DNA of 64,000 nt, from assembly GCA_944548615.1 (NCBI GenBank), contig OX155952.1:496001-560000 (forward strand). Direction: 5' to 3'. Source of the stretch: Micropterix aruncella. Lineage: Eukaryota > Arthropoda > Insecta > Lepidoptera > Micropterigidae. Positions 1 through 11,091 of this stretch are shown here, piece after piece (positions within the stretch are counted from its first letter, which is position 1; every line of letters starts with the position of its first letter). The notes under the pieces were generated by a model. It had not been told where the DNA came from, did no database searches, and saw nothing but the letters and a program-made list of their open reading frames with translations. A program made the translations under genes and the position numbers.

Positions 1-1258
1 AGGACTCTGCATGGTCTTAGGGCTAGTGTTCCCCTAGGAATCAACCTTCTGGCGCTCCTGGAAGGTCTGCGCACCGTGCGGCGTAAGCCAATCGATTGTG
101 CACTCTGACTAACATATTGAGATGTCAACCACAACGGGCGAACCCGTCACCGCAGGACGTTTTAACGATTCATCGTTCTATCGACCGTGCAGTGAGCGTA
201 GAAGACTTTGGACATTACAAATCCGACGTCTAGCTACGCCACAACCCGTTAGAAGCCAACGCCTTACCGCGAGTAGCCAGGTATGTTACCTGGCGGGCGG
301 CACTCGCGCCCTAACTACCAATTGTGACCAGATTTCTCCGGTCTCTCGATTGGTTCCGAGTTCGAGGTCGCTTGCGCGGTCCTCTCCCTTATGAAGCGGT
401 GACACAGAGTACACCGAATCTATCGCGGACCAAGGCGTCCTTTGCCCGGCTCTGAGCCGGGATCGGATGGCCAATGGTCAATTCAAGAGCAGTCGCCATA
501 AGGTACACAACCACCCCCGCTCTATAGGAAACAATACAGTTTCCAGACTCCCCCGACTGTTAGTCGGAGAGCACAATCGATTGGCTTGCGCCGCTCGGTG
601 CGCAGACCGTCCAGGAGCGCCAGAGGTTTGATTCCCGGGGAAGACTGGTTGACCCAGTGTCCTACCCAGGTTCGCACCCCATGCGTGGAGGCCATCGGAT
701 GGGTGTTGACCCGTGAGTGTGACCGACCCTGAACACATGGGTCATCGTGGCCACCTCATCATGGGCCCGTTAGCTCCCAATAACTAACTAACTAATAACT
801 CTGACTAACAGTCGGGTGACTCTGGAAGCAGTACTGTTTCCTATAGAGCGGGGGTAGTTGCGGACCTTACGGCGACTGCTCTTGAAACGACCATCGGCTA
901 CCCGATCCCGGGTGAACAGCCGGGCAAAGGATGCCGTGGTCCGCGATAGATTCGGTATACACCGTTTCACCGCTTCGCAAGGGAGAGGACCGCGCAAGCG
1001 ACCTCGAACTCGTAACCAATCGAGAGACCGGAGTAATCTGGTCGCAATTGGAAGTAAGGGCGTGAGTGTAAGCCCGCTGGGTAACACACCTGGTTATCAC
1101 GCGGTTAAGGCGTTGGCCTCTTACGGGCATGTGGCGGAGCTTTACGGTGGACTGTTTTGTCCAAGTCTTCTGCGCTCACTTCACGAGAGATAGAAAGACT
1201 AATCGTTAAAACTTCCTGAGGTGACGGGTTCGCCCGTTGTAGTTGACAACTCTTTTTG
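1..1258 (+). repeat. Family A GC-rich repeat, forward copy split by an inverted copy
   Basis: Bases 1-114 and 811-1258 align with the forward copies at 10.4, 19.0 and 29.1 kb. The copy starts before the window. It is split at 115-797 by a reversed copy of the same family, and the 13-mer ACTCTGACTAACA flanks the insert at 102-114 and 798-810. The right end shows the family hairpins near CGGGTTCGCCCG. Short reading frames inside are shadows of GC-rich sequence. Confidence 0.8.
115..797 (-). mobile_element. Family A, full-length reversed copy with 13-bp target duplication
   Basis: This copy runs from the hairpin end (GTCAACCACAACGGGCG, about 124) to the GGGCCCGTTAGCTCCC end near 776. A short simple tract built on TAAC follows up to 797. 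It is flanked by 13-bp direct repeats at 102-114 and 798-810, as expected for target-primed insertion by LINE machinery. The tail next to AGCTCCC suggests that this is the 3' end of the transcript, but truncated copies elsewhere suggest the opposite, so sense orientation is open. No protein is recognised. Confidence 0.8.
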
Positions 1259-1912
1259 GTTGCTATATTGATATACCACGCGAGGCGCCATCTACAACTC
1301 GTATTATATTGTGTCGTTGAAAGTAGTCCATCGAACGGGTAATAGGTGGTCTCACGGTTGTTATTTTTCGCGTTTCATAATATTTTTTTTCTCTTTTTTT
1401 TCCAATTTTAATAGTCATGGTTGGAAAATAGTCTTAAAAGCGATGTTATTTTGTTCTAGAGATGGATCATAAAATGTCACTTGCCTAGCCTAACATCACA
1501 AATGGCGATTATCAAAATCTGCTTGAAAAATCAGTCAGTCAAACATGCCCTTTACAAACTGGACGACTTTTATGATATTGCGTCCACAATGGCTTGATTA
1601 TAAATAACCATATTATGACTATACTTTCGCACTAAGTTTTAGATTTTGTTGACATTGTTTTTAATTACGCATGTTTCAGAATTTTTCTTTTTCATTGTAT
1701 TGATTATTATTTATTGTTTGATTATTGATTATTTTGTAAATTTTACTATTTTTAAGTAATCACCTCTGATTACAATTATTTTTTTTTCCTTTTGAATAAT
1801 CAAAGCGGTTTTATCATCCGGTAAATTATGACTGTAAAATTTGACATGTTCCTCAGTATTGTGAAATGCTTTTATGGAATGAATAAATGATGATGATGAT
1901 GATGATGATGAT
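1259..1912 (+). repeat. Probable LINE 3' end with (GAT)n tail
   Basis: A short frame at about 1515-1596 reads LKNQSVKHALYKLDDFYDI before a stop, which resembles the C-terminal tail of Jockey/CR1-type reverse transcriptases. AT-rich 3' UTR sequence follows, then AATAAA and a (GAT)n tract at 1888-1912, a common kind of LINE 3' tail. No conserved reverse transcriptase motif is present, so the call rests on layout. Confidence 0.4.
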
Positions 1913-2242
1913 TATAGGTAGGTATAAAACTTATAGAAGTGGAAAAAAGAAAATGCCGTGTCAATTAGCGGTGACTTGCCAAGCGTAGGTATAAATATAT
2001 AACGAATAATAAATGAATAGCGTAGAAAGTGGTCGTCGAATAAAAAAGGCCACTTTTCTGTACGAATGTGAGATGCGTGAAGCGGTCAAGTACAAAGCTT
2101 TGCAAACAAAAATAACAACTAACCTCGGTTGGCCTTTTCATTGCCACGGCACGCCATAGGCTATATGCAATTTGTATAACGAAACGTGTCGTCTTCTATA
2201 TATGTATATAATGTAAAATTGGGTGTGTTTATTTGTTTGGGT
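1913..2242. other. AT-rich stretch, nothing recognised
   Basis: No coding, RNA or repeat signal could be supported in this interval between the (GAT)n tract and the next family A copy. Confidence 0.5.
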
Positions 2243-2868
2243 TGTCGACTACAGCGGGCGAGCCCGTCACCTCAGGAAGTTTTAACGATTAGTCGTTCTA
2301 TCTCCCTGGAGTGAGCGCAGAAGACTTGAGGACAAAACAGTCCACCGTCTAGCTACGCCACAAGCCCGTAAGAGGCCAACGCCTTAACCGCGAGATAGCC
2401 AGGAGTGTTACCCGGCGGGCCTACACTCACGCCCTTACTTTCAATTGTGACCAGATTACTCCAGTCTCTCGATTGGTTACGAGCTCGAGGTCGCTTGCGC
2501 GGTCCTCTCCCTTACGAAGCGGTGAAACGGTGGTTACCGAATCTATCCCCCGATGTTCACCCAGGATCGGGTAGCCGATGGTCGTTTCAAGAGCAGTCGC
2601 CGTAAGGTCCGCAACCACCCCCGCTCTATAGGAAACAGTACTGCTTCCAGAATCCCCCGACTGATAGTCAGAGTGCACAGTCGATTGGCTTACGCCGCAC
2701 GGTGCGCAGACCGTCCAGGAGCGCCAGAAGGTTGATTCCCAAGGGAAACTAACCATAAGGCCAGAGTCCTTATAGAGTCCTTATAGGTGTTGACCCGTGT
2801 GTGTGACCAACCCTGAACAGAATGGGTCTTCGTGGCCAACTCAGCAAGGGCCCATTAACTCCCAAATC
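2243..2868 (-). repeat. Family A, reversed copy with internal deletions
   Basis: It begins at the hairpin end (TCGACTACAGCGGGCGAGC) and ends at CCCATTAACTCCC. Compared with the 10.4-kb copy it lacks several blocks, for example around 2550 and 2755. No target duplication could be seen. Confidence 0.75.
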
Positions 2869-2883
2869 CACAGTTGTTAACCA

Positions 2884-4116
2884 ATATCGATGAAAATTTG
2901 CTGATGTATCCTTTAAAACAAGGTCACATGATTAATATTTGTTATAGAACGACTAACCCCACTACCCTTTTTAACCCCCATAACTTATCATGAGTTGTAT
3001 GGAGAGATCTGAGGTAATATTCGCCTATTACGCGCTAATTGAATCACATCTCTGCTGTGGTATTCTTCTATGGGGCACTGCAGCGCATATCAACGGTGTA
3101 TTCACTCTGCAAAAAAAAGTCATACGAGCGATAGTGGGTCATATCCAATGTCACGGCCGCGGACCAATGTCCACGGCCGTCATGTCGTGAACACTTCCGA
3201 AAACTAGGGACATTAACCTCACATTAGTATGCATCAGATCTCACATTTAAGGAAATGCATGTTTTAGAAGTGCGCATGTTATATGTGAAAATGATTTTAG
3301 GTCGGATCGTTCTTAAGGAAAAAATTAAATCCCAGCAAACTAAACACACAAGACGTGCCACTAGTGACTACGTTGCAGTTCCCCGAAGAAGTACATCATT
3401 TGGCCAAAGAAATTTCACTTATCTAGGTCCTAGGATATATAACATCCTACCTGCAGGTATAAAGATTAGCCCGAGCATTCCAATTTTTAAGAAACAACTG
3501 GTGTCGTGGATGCTTGGGCCAGGAAGGTACAGAATACACCAAGAACTCTCAACTATCTAGCTTTGTTTGGCTGCACTTTGTGACTATTTCTATTATTTTA
3601 ATTTTTCTTTGTGACTATTTAATTTTTTTAGAAACTTTACTATTAATGGTATTATAATTTTATTGTGACTTTTTATTTTTCTTACAAATATTACAAATTT
3701 TATTTATAATTTAAATTATGACTATATAGTTTATTATTAACTGAAGGATATGTTTATTTAATTATCTATTTACTTCAATGTTTTATTTTATTATAATTAT
3801 ATATTTACATATTTTATTTTTATGCATATTTACATATATTTAATTCAATGTTTATTTTCCATTTTCGCTTTTTTTCTTTTTGTTTAAACTACTTTTTTTT
3901 TCTTTTGATTATGTTTTCTTTTAAAACTAGTATTTGTTTAATATGTCTGCCCTAGAACAAGTGTTCATACTTAGTTGGGCGACATGGGACCGATCTTCAC
4001 TATAAGCGTGACACAACTTGCTGTGGGTTTTAGTGCAGTGTAGATATTAAATATAATTTGTTACGCTTGTCGCTTATTATGTGCATTGCTTTAAATAAAT
4101 AAATAAATAAATAAAT
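2884..4116 (+). mobile_element. 5'-truncated LINE, reverse transcriptase C-terminus and 3' UTR
   Basis: Broken frames encode the region after the catalytic domain of a non-LTR reverse transcriptase. One piece at 2990-3190 contains CCGILLWGTAA and LQKKVIRAIVG. A second at 3255-3560 contains FGQRNFTYLGPRIYN and ILPAGIKI. Both match the thumb and C-terminal pattern of Jockey/CR1-group LINEs, a family assignment from known patterns. A T-rich 3' UTR follows, with a foldback near 3948-3985, and the copy ends in an (AAAT)n tail at 4094-4116. Stops and frameshifts make it a dead copy. The catalytic FADD/YADD motif and the endonuclease lie outside the retained part. Confidence 0.75.
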
Positions 4117-4127
4117 TAACCGTATAT

Positions 4128-4480
4128 GCAATTATTGCTCATGAAGCTCTTTGCGAATTCTATTACAATAAGAGCTCGTCAATATCTCACAAGGAAGTAC
4201 ATCAGCATGACACCAGGAATAAAACCCATTACCTCCCACCGATCATACCATATACGGCCGAATTCTAAAAGACTAGTCTTTGCAGCACTTTGAGTTTTTA
4301 ATAAACTGCCTGATCATTCAAAGGCGTTCAAAAACATTAATATTTTCAACAGATCCATCCCGGTGTATCTGCTTAAAATCAACATCGTACAGCATCGTAC
4401 CTACCAATGTAATCGAATGTTCTATTTTTTGTCAATTTTTATATTATAGTCTTTTTTAATTAATATTAATAAGAGTAAAA
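4128..4480 (+). pseudogene. LINE C-terminal fragment
   Basis: Translation of 4150-4420 gives pieces such as ITIRARQYLTRKYI and VFNKLPDHSKAFKNIN, typical of the last residues of Jockey/CR1-type ORF2. It is interrupted by a stop after VFAAL and has no catalytic motif. It may belong to a second LINE inserted next to the 4116 tail. Confidence 0.5.
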
Positions 4481-4619
4481 GCTATTTAAGAGTAAATAAC
4501 TGTAGGTACATATTTTTTTCTTAAATTCTGTAACTAATTTATGATTAATTGGTCATTCCTACACAATTGTAATAGCTGCTATGGAAATAAATACTCTTTA
4601 TTATAAAGAGTAGACTTCA

Positions 4620-5413
4620 TCAGACGGGACCTCTCAAATTTAACGTCGATATTCAATGAGCCTCTCACCATTCTGTGATCACTGCCGGTTTTGACGCCGT
4701 TGACGACCGATACATCATTGAATATTTGCTTCTTGTTCCTCAAGATAAAGTCATGTCCACTTCCTGGACGACCGCTTCCTAAAAAAGGAGTTCATCGCAG
4801 AGTCCTTCCTACTCCGTGAAGTCGGGCAATCGCGGCCCCCTTGGTTTCGCTTTTCAAATCCAAATGGCCACACTCTCAGATCGTCGCCGTTTCTCATGCC
4901 TAGACGCGCGTTGAAGTCTCCCATCACAATTTTAAAATGTGTTTTCGAGGCATGCATGTCATTTGATATGTCGTCGTACATAGCCTCCACTTCGTCGTCT
5001 GAACGTTTCGAGTATGGATACTATACCTGGAAACCTTCAGTGAATAACTTTTGGTTAATCTGAGTATGAGCTACCCCACTGTGTTCGAAACGCTTTCGAA
5101 CTTCACAATGTTATTGACGGGAGACGTGTGGATGAAAAACCCGATTCCGTGTTGGAACATCTGGTCTAGGGAGACCAGCTGTCCCAATACGGAATCCGGG
5201 ATGACCCGGTAGTAGAATAAGTTGCCGGAGTTGAGAATTAACGTGTTCTCACCCTCTCTTCGGACTTCTGACAATCAAATGATATCCCAGCGGAGCTTAT
5301 TTACTACTTCTTCCAGCTCAATCAACTTCTCGTCGGTCCGCAATGTGCGAGCGTTATACGTTGCCAGATCCAGAGGTCGCTCACCCCTCAGAAGAAAAAT
5401 TATAAAATTGTGA
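4620..5413 (-). pseudogene. RTE-type LINE endonuclease domain, 3' part missing
   Basis: Read on the minus strand from 5413, the frames encode an apurinic-type endonuclease in order: LDLATYNARTLRTDEKL (N-terminal strand), IIGLSEVRREGENTLIL, VNNIVKFESVSN, VMGDFNARLGMRNGDDLR (catalytic D and N) and TGSDHRMVRGSLNI (catalytic SDH). This matches the RTE-clade endonuclease that nicks target DNA. At least three frameshifts break it. The copy keeps the 5' part of the element and stops abruptly at 4620 without linker, reverse transcriptase or 3' tail. That is the reverse of the usual 5' truncation and suggests loss of the other half by later rearrangement. Confidence 0.85.
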
Positions 5414-6217
5414 TGGCCCGAATTCTGACGGTGAATTTCATGGCAGCCCCGTTTGTATCCTATTTATACCAACCAAATAGTCTTTTAGTCGTAGGTACAG
5501 AAAATATACCAAAATGTTGAAGGCGTTCGTTCGTCGGTCCAATTGTCTCTTTAAAGCGTTCACATAAATGTGCCATTCAAAATATAAAGTCTCTTAAGTT
5601 AGACGAACGATCGCTTGTAAAGTGTATATGAACGATCTTTTTTTCCCCTTGAGTTAAACAAACTACTTTTACGCACTTCCAAAATATTGACCCAAGAACA
5701 AGCGATTTCCTCAAAAAACCGCGACGCAAGCGTGATATTTCCTCATAGCGCCGAACGCAAATACGCGTCGGCCTTCGTTTGATTTAGTTTTATGAAGGAG
5801 AAGACTGCATTGCCGAGTTTAACCAACCAATAATCTGAGTGGAGTTTCCTGTTCCATTTAAGGAAAGGCCGAAAGTGTGCCTTTAGCCATCGCGATACTT
5901 ATTCAGTACGAGCCTCCGTCGAAACGAGTTGGCGGTTCGGTCAATCGAATCGAGTCTTGCTCAACTAACCTGTCGGACGACTTTTTCTCATCTTAATTCT
6001 TGCCAGTCACGTGTCGGGTCTCGATCGCGATCTAATTAATAATGACATTATGCAATTATGTCGGCACAGATACTGTTGACGTTGATGAAGAACCGGAAAC
6101 AGATAATCTATCAACTTAGATCCGCGACGAGGAGATGCTTTCTTTTTCTGAAGCCACATCCGCTGCCGAACGTTGGTTATCATATTGAATATTACAACTA
6201 TATTTCCAGCCGCTCAA
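5414..6217. other. Gene-free interval
   Basis: Mixed-composition sequence without a recognisable protein, RNA or repeat. Scattered GAACGATCG-like words at 5600-5640 do not form an array. Confidence 0.5.
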
Positions 6218-6310
6218 AACAGGGGAGGGGGGGGGGGGGAGAGGGGCAAACCGGGGTACTTGCCCCAAGCGGCAATTTAAGGGGGTGCCAAATCCAAGGG
6301 GGAACGCTTC
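6218..6310. repeat. G-rich tract resembling a hAT element end
   Basis: A G12 run is followed by GGGGCAAACCGGGG, GCCCCAAGCGGCAA and GGGGGTGCCAAA, a layout seen near the ends of some hAT transposons. There is no partner end or target duplication, so this is tentative. Confidence 0.3.
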
Positions 6311-6415
6311 CTTAGTTAATTTATGAACACGCGCGAAGTGATGTCTATATGTAAGTAAATATGTCCACTGAAGATTTGCCAATTCTTTCATGGAGCTTTG
6401 TTACATATATAAGTA

Positions 6416-6665
<250 letters not shown>

Positions 6666-6977
6666 CAATAATATATAAAATTAGATTCATGAAAAGTTAC
6701 TTATCTGGGGTCCTGGTGGACCAGAAACATTTTACCGATAGTTAATGTCCTCTTTAAATACTTAGGGCAGCAGCACCTGTTTCCGCAATTATTGATAACT
6801 TATGATGTTCTTAGTTATTGCTCACTGCAGCCGAATTATTGTATGCCCTTGGATGTAATGAGTATAGGAGGATGGTTTCTGTAACAGAAATGGATGTTAG
6901 TAACTTATTTTAGAAGAAATTATATGACTGAGAATATTTCGACACTAGTCGTATTCATCTCTATGACATTTCTTCAC

Positions 6978-7165
<188 letters not shown>

Positions 7166-7243
7166 GTAAAAGCTACTTAAAAAGTAGCGAAGGAAATCAC
7201 AGCTTGTATTGGGAAATGCTTATGTATGAATGAGATATACTTA

Positions 7244-7750
7244 CGGATGTGCACGACTTTCGACGGTGCAATGTAAGTTTAAAGATGTAAGATTAAATAT
7301 GATACAATTGGCTGAGTTTGTTATCAACGAGCCATTAAATCGAAATAATAATAAAAAACCCCCATATGCTCAATGAAATAAAAGAAGAAACTTTAATGTA
7401 AGATTAAAGTTTCTTTTTTCATTTCATTGAGCATATGGGGGTTTTATATTTTTATTTCGATTTAATGGCTCGTTGATAACAAACTCAGCCAATTGTATCA
7501 TATTTTAAATGTTGGTAGCATTCGAAATTTGAATTATTTCGTAATGTCACTTTCATTTATAAAACGGCTTTGCCGAAGTGATCAATAGTTTAATTTTTTA
7601 TTTTTTCGCCTAATTCGTCTCAATTGAAGGCATTTTGTGTTGCATAAGGATAAGCCCTATTTATGAGATATATGGATGAATAGTGATCGTTAGTCGACTG
7701 CAAAAGGACCTTTAAACTTACATTGCACCGTCGAAAGTCGTGCACATCCG
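7244..7750. mobile_element. Foldback element with two nested pairs of inverted arms
   Basis: Outer arms 7244-7284 and 7710-7750 are perfect 41-bp inverted repeats starting CGGATGTGCACGACTTTCG. Inner arms 7295-7396 and 7404-7505 are about 102 bp each, nearly perfect, around a 7-base loop. Between the right inner and outer arms lies about 204 bp with no counterpart on the left, so the right arm looks interrupted. No transposase is present and no clear target duplication was found. It could be a foldback DNA transposon or an inverted duplication. Confidence 0.8.
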
Positions 7751-8052
7751 TTTCAACGGGTCCTACTGCTTACTGCTATTAGTCTGTTTATCCTTACAGC
7801 TAGCTAAGCGTACATAGATACCGAGTTTTCGTATCTACCTCAAGTCTCACACTTGATTTGTGTCTTTAGCCACTTCAGCAAAGGCTTTGTGATCCTTACT
7901 GAAAGGGGTAGATTACAACAGAGCTGTAATTATCCGTCCGCTAATATTTCGCCAGCCATGGATCATAACGTCGCCTCACGCCGCGCGGTATAGAATGGAT
8001 TCGATCGCGACGAAAAAGATCATCTCGTTTGCTTCTGCGACTATCATCGCCA
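7751..8052. other. Gene-free interval
   Basis: No gene or repeat signal was recognised between the foldback element and the next family A copy. Confidence 0.5.
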
Positions 8053-8455
8053 TCGGGAGCTAACGGACCCTTGCTGAGTTGGCCACGAAGACCCATTCTG
8101 TTCAGGGTTGGTAGCACACGGGTCAACACCCATCCGGCGGCCTCCACGCATGAAGTGCGAGCCCGGGCAGGACTCTGGCCTTAGGGCTAGTTTCCCCTAG
8201 AAATCAACCTTCTGAGGTCGGAGGTTGGAGAAATCTTGCCAAATCTGGTAGTGAGGGCCAGAGGTCGGCCCGCTGTATTCACTTCCCAGTGAAAGGCGGT
8301 GAGGTGCTGGACCCTCACGGGCGTGTTGGGTTAGACGGTGGACTGTATTGTCCCTGAGTTTCTGCGTTTACCCCAAGGTTGAAAAAACGATTTAATATCG
8401 TTAACTTCCTGTGATGTCGACTTCTACTACTAGTAGTTAACAACTCCAAGGTTGT
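8053..8455 (+). repeat. Family A, forward copy with large internal deletions
   Basis: It starts CGGGAGCTAACGGACCC and ends AGTTAACAACTCC. The leading 150 bp and the trailing 200 bp of the family are kept. The middle, from the TCTGCGCACCG block to the GGGAGAGGACCGCG block, is missing. Confidence 0.7.
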
Positions 8456-8669
8456 TAAGCCTTACCTCAAATGTTTACCCTTAGCACATATACACATATT
8501 GTATGGACATTCGAAGAAACTTGTGAAGTCGGACTTTTCATTTATTCCCCGAAAGGACTTATTTGTGAACTGTGATTGTATAAACAAGTTCTTAAAACAA
8601 TTATGGCGGTTTAAAAAACAACTCTTAATGGATATGGGCATATCAGCAAATTGCTGTAGATCCATTAAC

Positions 8670-9436
8670 CAATTACATTACATTAAATTACATTTTCGTC
8701 GTGTCCAATTGACGGCTAAAGACCGCTCTTGGACGTGTCAAAATAATTGGGTTATGTAGTAAGTTTCGTTACTACTTTTTACTGAACATACATAGGTAGT
8801 CAAGAATTAACTACTAGATTGTCAAACTATAAATATAAATAATCAAAATAGAAGCCTAATATTGGAAGTAGTTAGTAATTCGAAAAGATACGTTGTAAAA
8901 TTATTTATAGTAATATTCATATTGTCAGTAAAATGTTAAATAATCAAGTAAATCTACGTTATACATTTTAAACTAAAAGTACAGATATAAGACCATACAA
9001 AATAATCAGACAATAAGGCTCTACTTTTTAAGTAATTTAAATGGGCACAATATTTGAAAAATCATGGCCCTCACGGCCAGATTATAGAAAGGGTGGCCTA
9101 TCAGCATCTCCTTGATGTTTTTTTTTAATTTTATGTCCTCCAGCTGTTTAAATTTTGTAGGGAGTAGATTATAGAATTTAATGCTAAGATACAAGTAGCT
9201 TTTCTGTACTTTTGCCAGTCGTATTCGGGGTACGCATAAAAGGGAGCTACCGCGCGGGTATGACGCGAGTGAATGTCTGCATTAATTGGTGTTTCTGCTA
9301 TGTGCTGTCTAGCATACATTAAACACTGGTATATGAATGCCGAATACATAGTCATTACCCTTGCCTTGATGAAATATTCTTTGAATGAGGTCCTAGTCGT
9401 TACCTGATACATGCTGCGCAGTGCTCTCTTTTGCAA
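8670..9436 (-). mobile_element. 5'-truncated LINE on the minus strand with (TGTAA)n tail
   Basis: The frame from 9436 to 9131 encodes KRALRSMYQVT, FIYQCLMYARQHI and LNSIIYSLQNLNSW, the thumb and C-terminal region of a non-LTR reverse transcriptase. Its 3' UTR continues leftward to about 8670 and ends in a TGTAA-based tail. Bases 8676-9095 match 47862-48281 closely, although the coding parts upstream differ. No catalytic residues are retained. Confidence 0.7.
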
Positions 9437-9740
9437 AAGAAAGATTCAACAAAAATAATAATAATCCTGCACGGAATTTTAAAAGAAAAGATTAAAAGTA
9501 AAAAATGTCTTAAAAAGTATGTATCAATAAATACAAGAAGGGTCAGACCCATCTGGCAGCCCTGCCGACAGAAGCCGAATCGAACAACCGCGACAACCCA
9601 GGCGAGTCGTTTGCGAGTTCATTGCCCATCCTTTGCTGTTCTTTCGTCATCAAACGGTGGTCCTTCCAATTTGGCCACCGAACTAACCTTTTAGGAGTCG
9701 CTGGTCGTTCAGCAAAGTCGTATGGGCGACACTTCGATCA

Positions 9741-10420
9741 TTGTTAGAGGAATTAAGCGACAGACTTCCCAGCGCCTGTTTCTTACTAAGGCAAATACAG
9801 AAACTGATCAGCGTTAAACACACCAAAATAATATACTTTGCCTATTTCGAGTCAATTCTTCGTTACGGGATTTCCTTCTGGTTACAGTGTACAGTAGTTT
9901 TAAGGCAACATATTTTCTCTCTCCGAAAACGAGCCATAAGAATATTGATAAACCTTAACCATAATGAATCATGTCGTGGTCACTTCAAAAATCTCAGTAT
10001 TCTAACGCTACCATCACTATACACAAAGTTAATATTAAAAAACATAAGAAAGATGAAGACCCAAAAAGAAATTCACTCGCATTTCACCAGATGTAGGCAC
10101 AATTTAGCATTACCCCGTCCATCTCTGGAATTATTGAAAAGGGATCCAAATTACGTTGGAATGGCGTGTTACAATAAACTGCCTGAGAATATTAAAATTA
10201 TATGCAGAAACGGAAAAATAGCCCAATTTAAATCGAAATTAAAAGGCTAACTTATTGCGAGAGAATTATATAATATTAACGAATTATAGTTAGATGGCTG
10301 ACAATTTCCATCTCGATTTTATTTATTTAACTTGACATTTGTACCATTTTATTGATTATTATATTATTACTATTATTTCTAATTGTCTCTTATAATCTAT
10401 TTCTATATGTCTCTCTAAAG
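9741..10420 (+). mobile_element. LINE reverse transcriptase C-terminus and 3' UTR
   Basis: A 169-residue open frame at 9741-10250 (the first codon is arbitrary) contains LPSACFLLRQIQKL, YFESILRYGISFW, LRKRAIRILINL, FKNLSILTLPSLYTKL and YNKLPENIKII. This is the ordered set of features after the catalytic palm in Jockey/CR1-group ORF2 proteins. It is intact over that span but lacks the FADD catalytic box, and a stop follows at 10250. The AT-rich 3' UTR runs to the next family A copy. The unrelated block at 9540-9740 before it was not identified. Confidence 0.8.
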
Positions 10421-11081
10421 CTAATGGGCCCATGATGAGGTGGCCACAATGACCCATGTGTTCAGGGTCGGTCACACTCACGGGTCAACACCCATCCGAT
10501 GGCCTCCACGCATGGGGTGCGAGCCTGGGTAGGACACTGGGTCAACCAGTCTCCCCTGGGAATCAATCCTCTGGCGCTCCTGGACGGTCTGCGCACCGAG
10601 CGGCGCAAGCCAATCGATTGTGCTCTCCGACTAACAATCGGGGGAGTCTGGGAACTGTATTGTTTCCTATAGAGCGGGGGTAGTTGTCTACCTTACGGCG
10701 ACTGCTCTTGAAATGACCATTGGCCATCCGATCCCGGTTCAGAGTCGGGCAAAGGACGCCTTGGTCCGCGATAGATTCGGTGCACTCCGTTTCACCGCTT
10801 CGTAAGGGAGAGGACCGCGCAAGCGACCTCGAACTCGGAACCAATCGAGAGACCGGAGAAATCTGGTCACAATTGGAAGTGAGGACGCGAGTATCTCGAG
10901 CCCGCCGGGTTTATTCCTGGCTCACTCGCGGTAAGGCGTTGGACTCTCACGGGTTGTGACGTAGCTGGACGTAGGATTGTACTGTCCAAAGTCTTCTACG
11001 TTCACTGCAGAGCGACAGAACGACTAATCGTTAAAACGTCCTGTGGTGACGGGCTCGCCCGTTGTAGTCGACACCGCAAGA
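10419..11081 (+). mobile_element. Family A, near-complete forward copy
   Basis: It runs from AGCTAATGGGCCCATG to GTCGACACCGCAAGA. Near-identical flanks TGTCTCTCTAA (10408-10418) and TGTCTCTTAA (11082-11091) look like a target duplication with one indel. It lies directly against the next copy, which starts at 11092. The internal ACGGGCTCGCCCGT and AACGACTAATCGTT hairpins are intact. This is a good reference copy for the family. Confidence 0.8.
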
Positions 11082-11091
11082 TGTCTCTTAA

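Noticed and set aside
122..1193. Several 60-110 residue frames on both strands
   Set aside because: They lie in the GC-rich family A repeat, overlap each other and carry different stops between copies.
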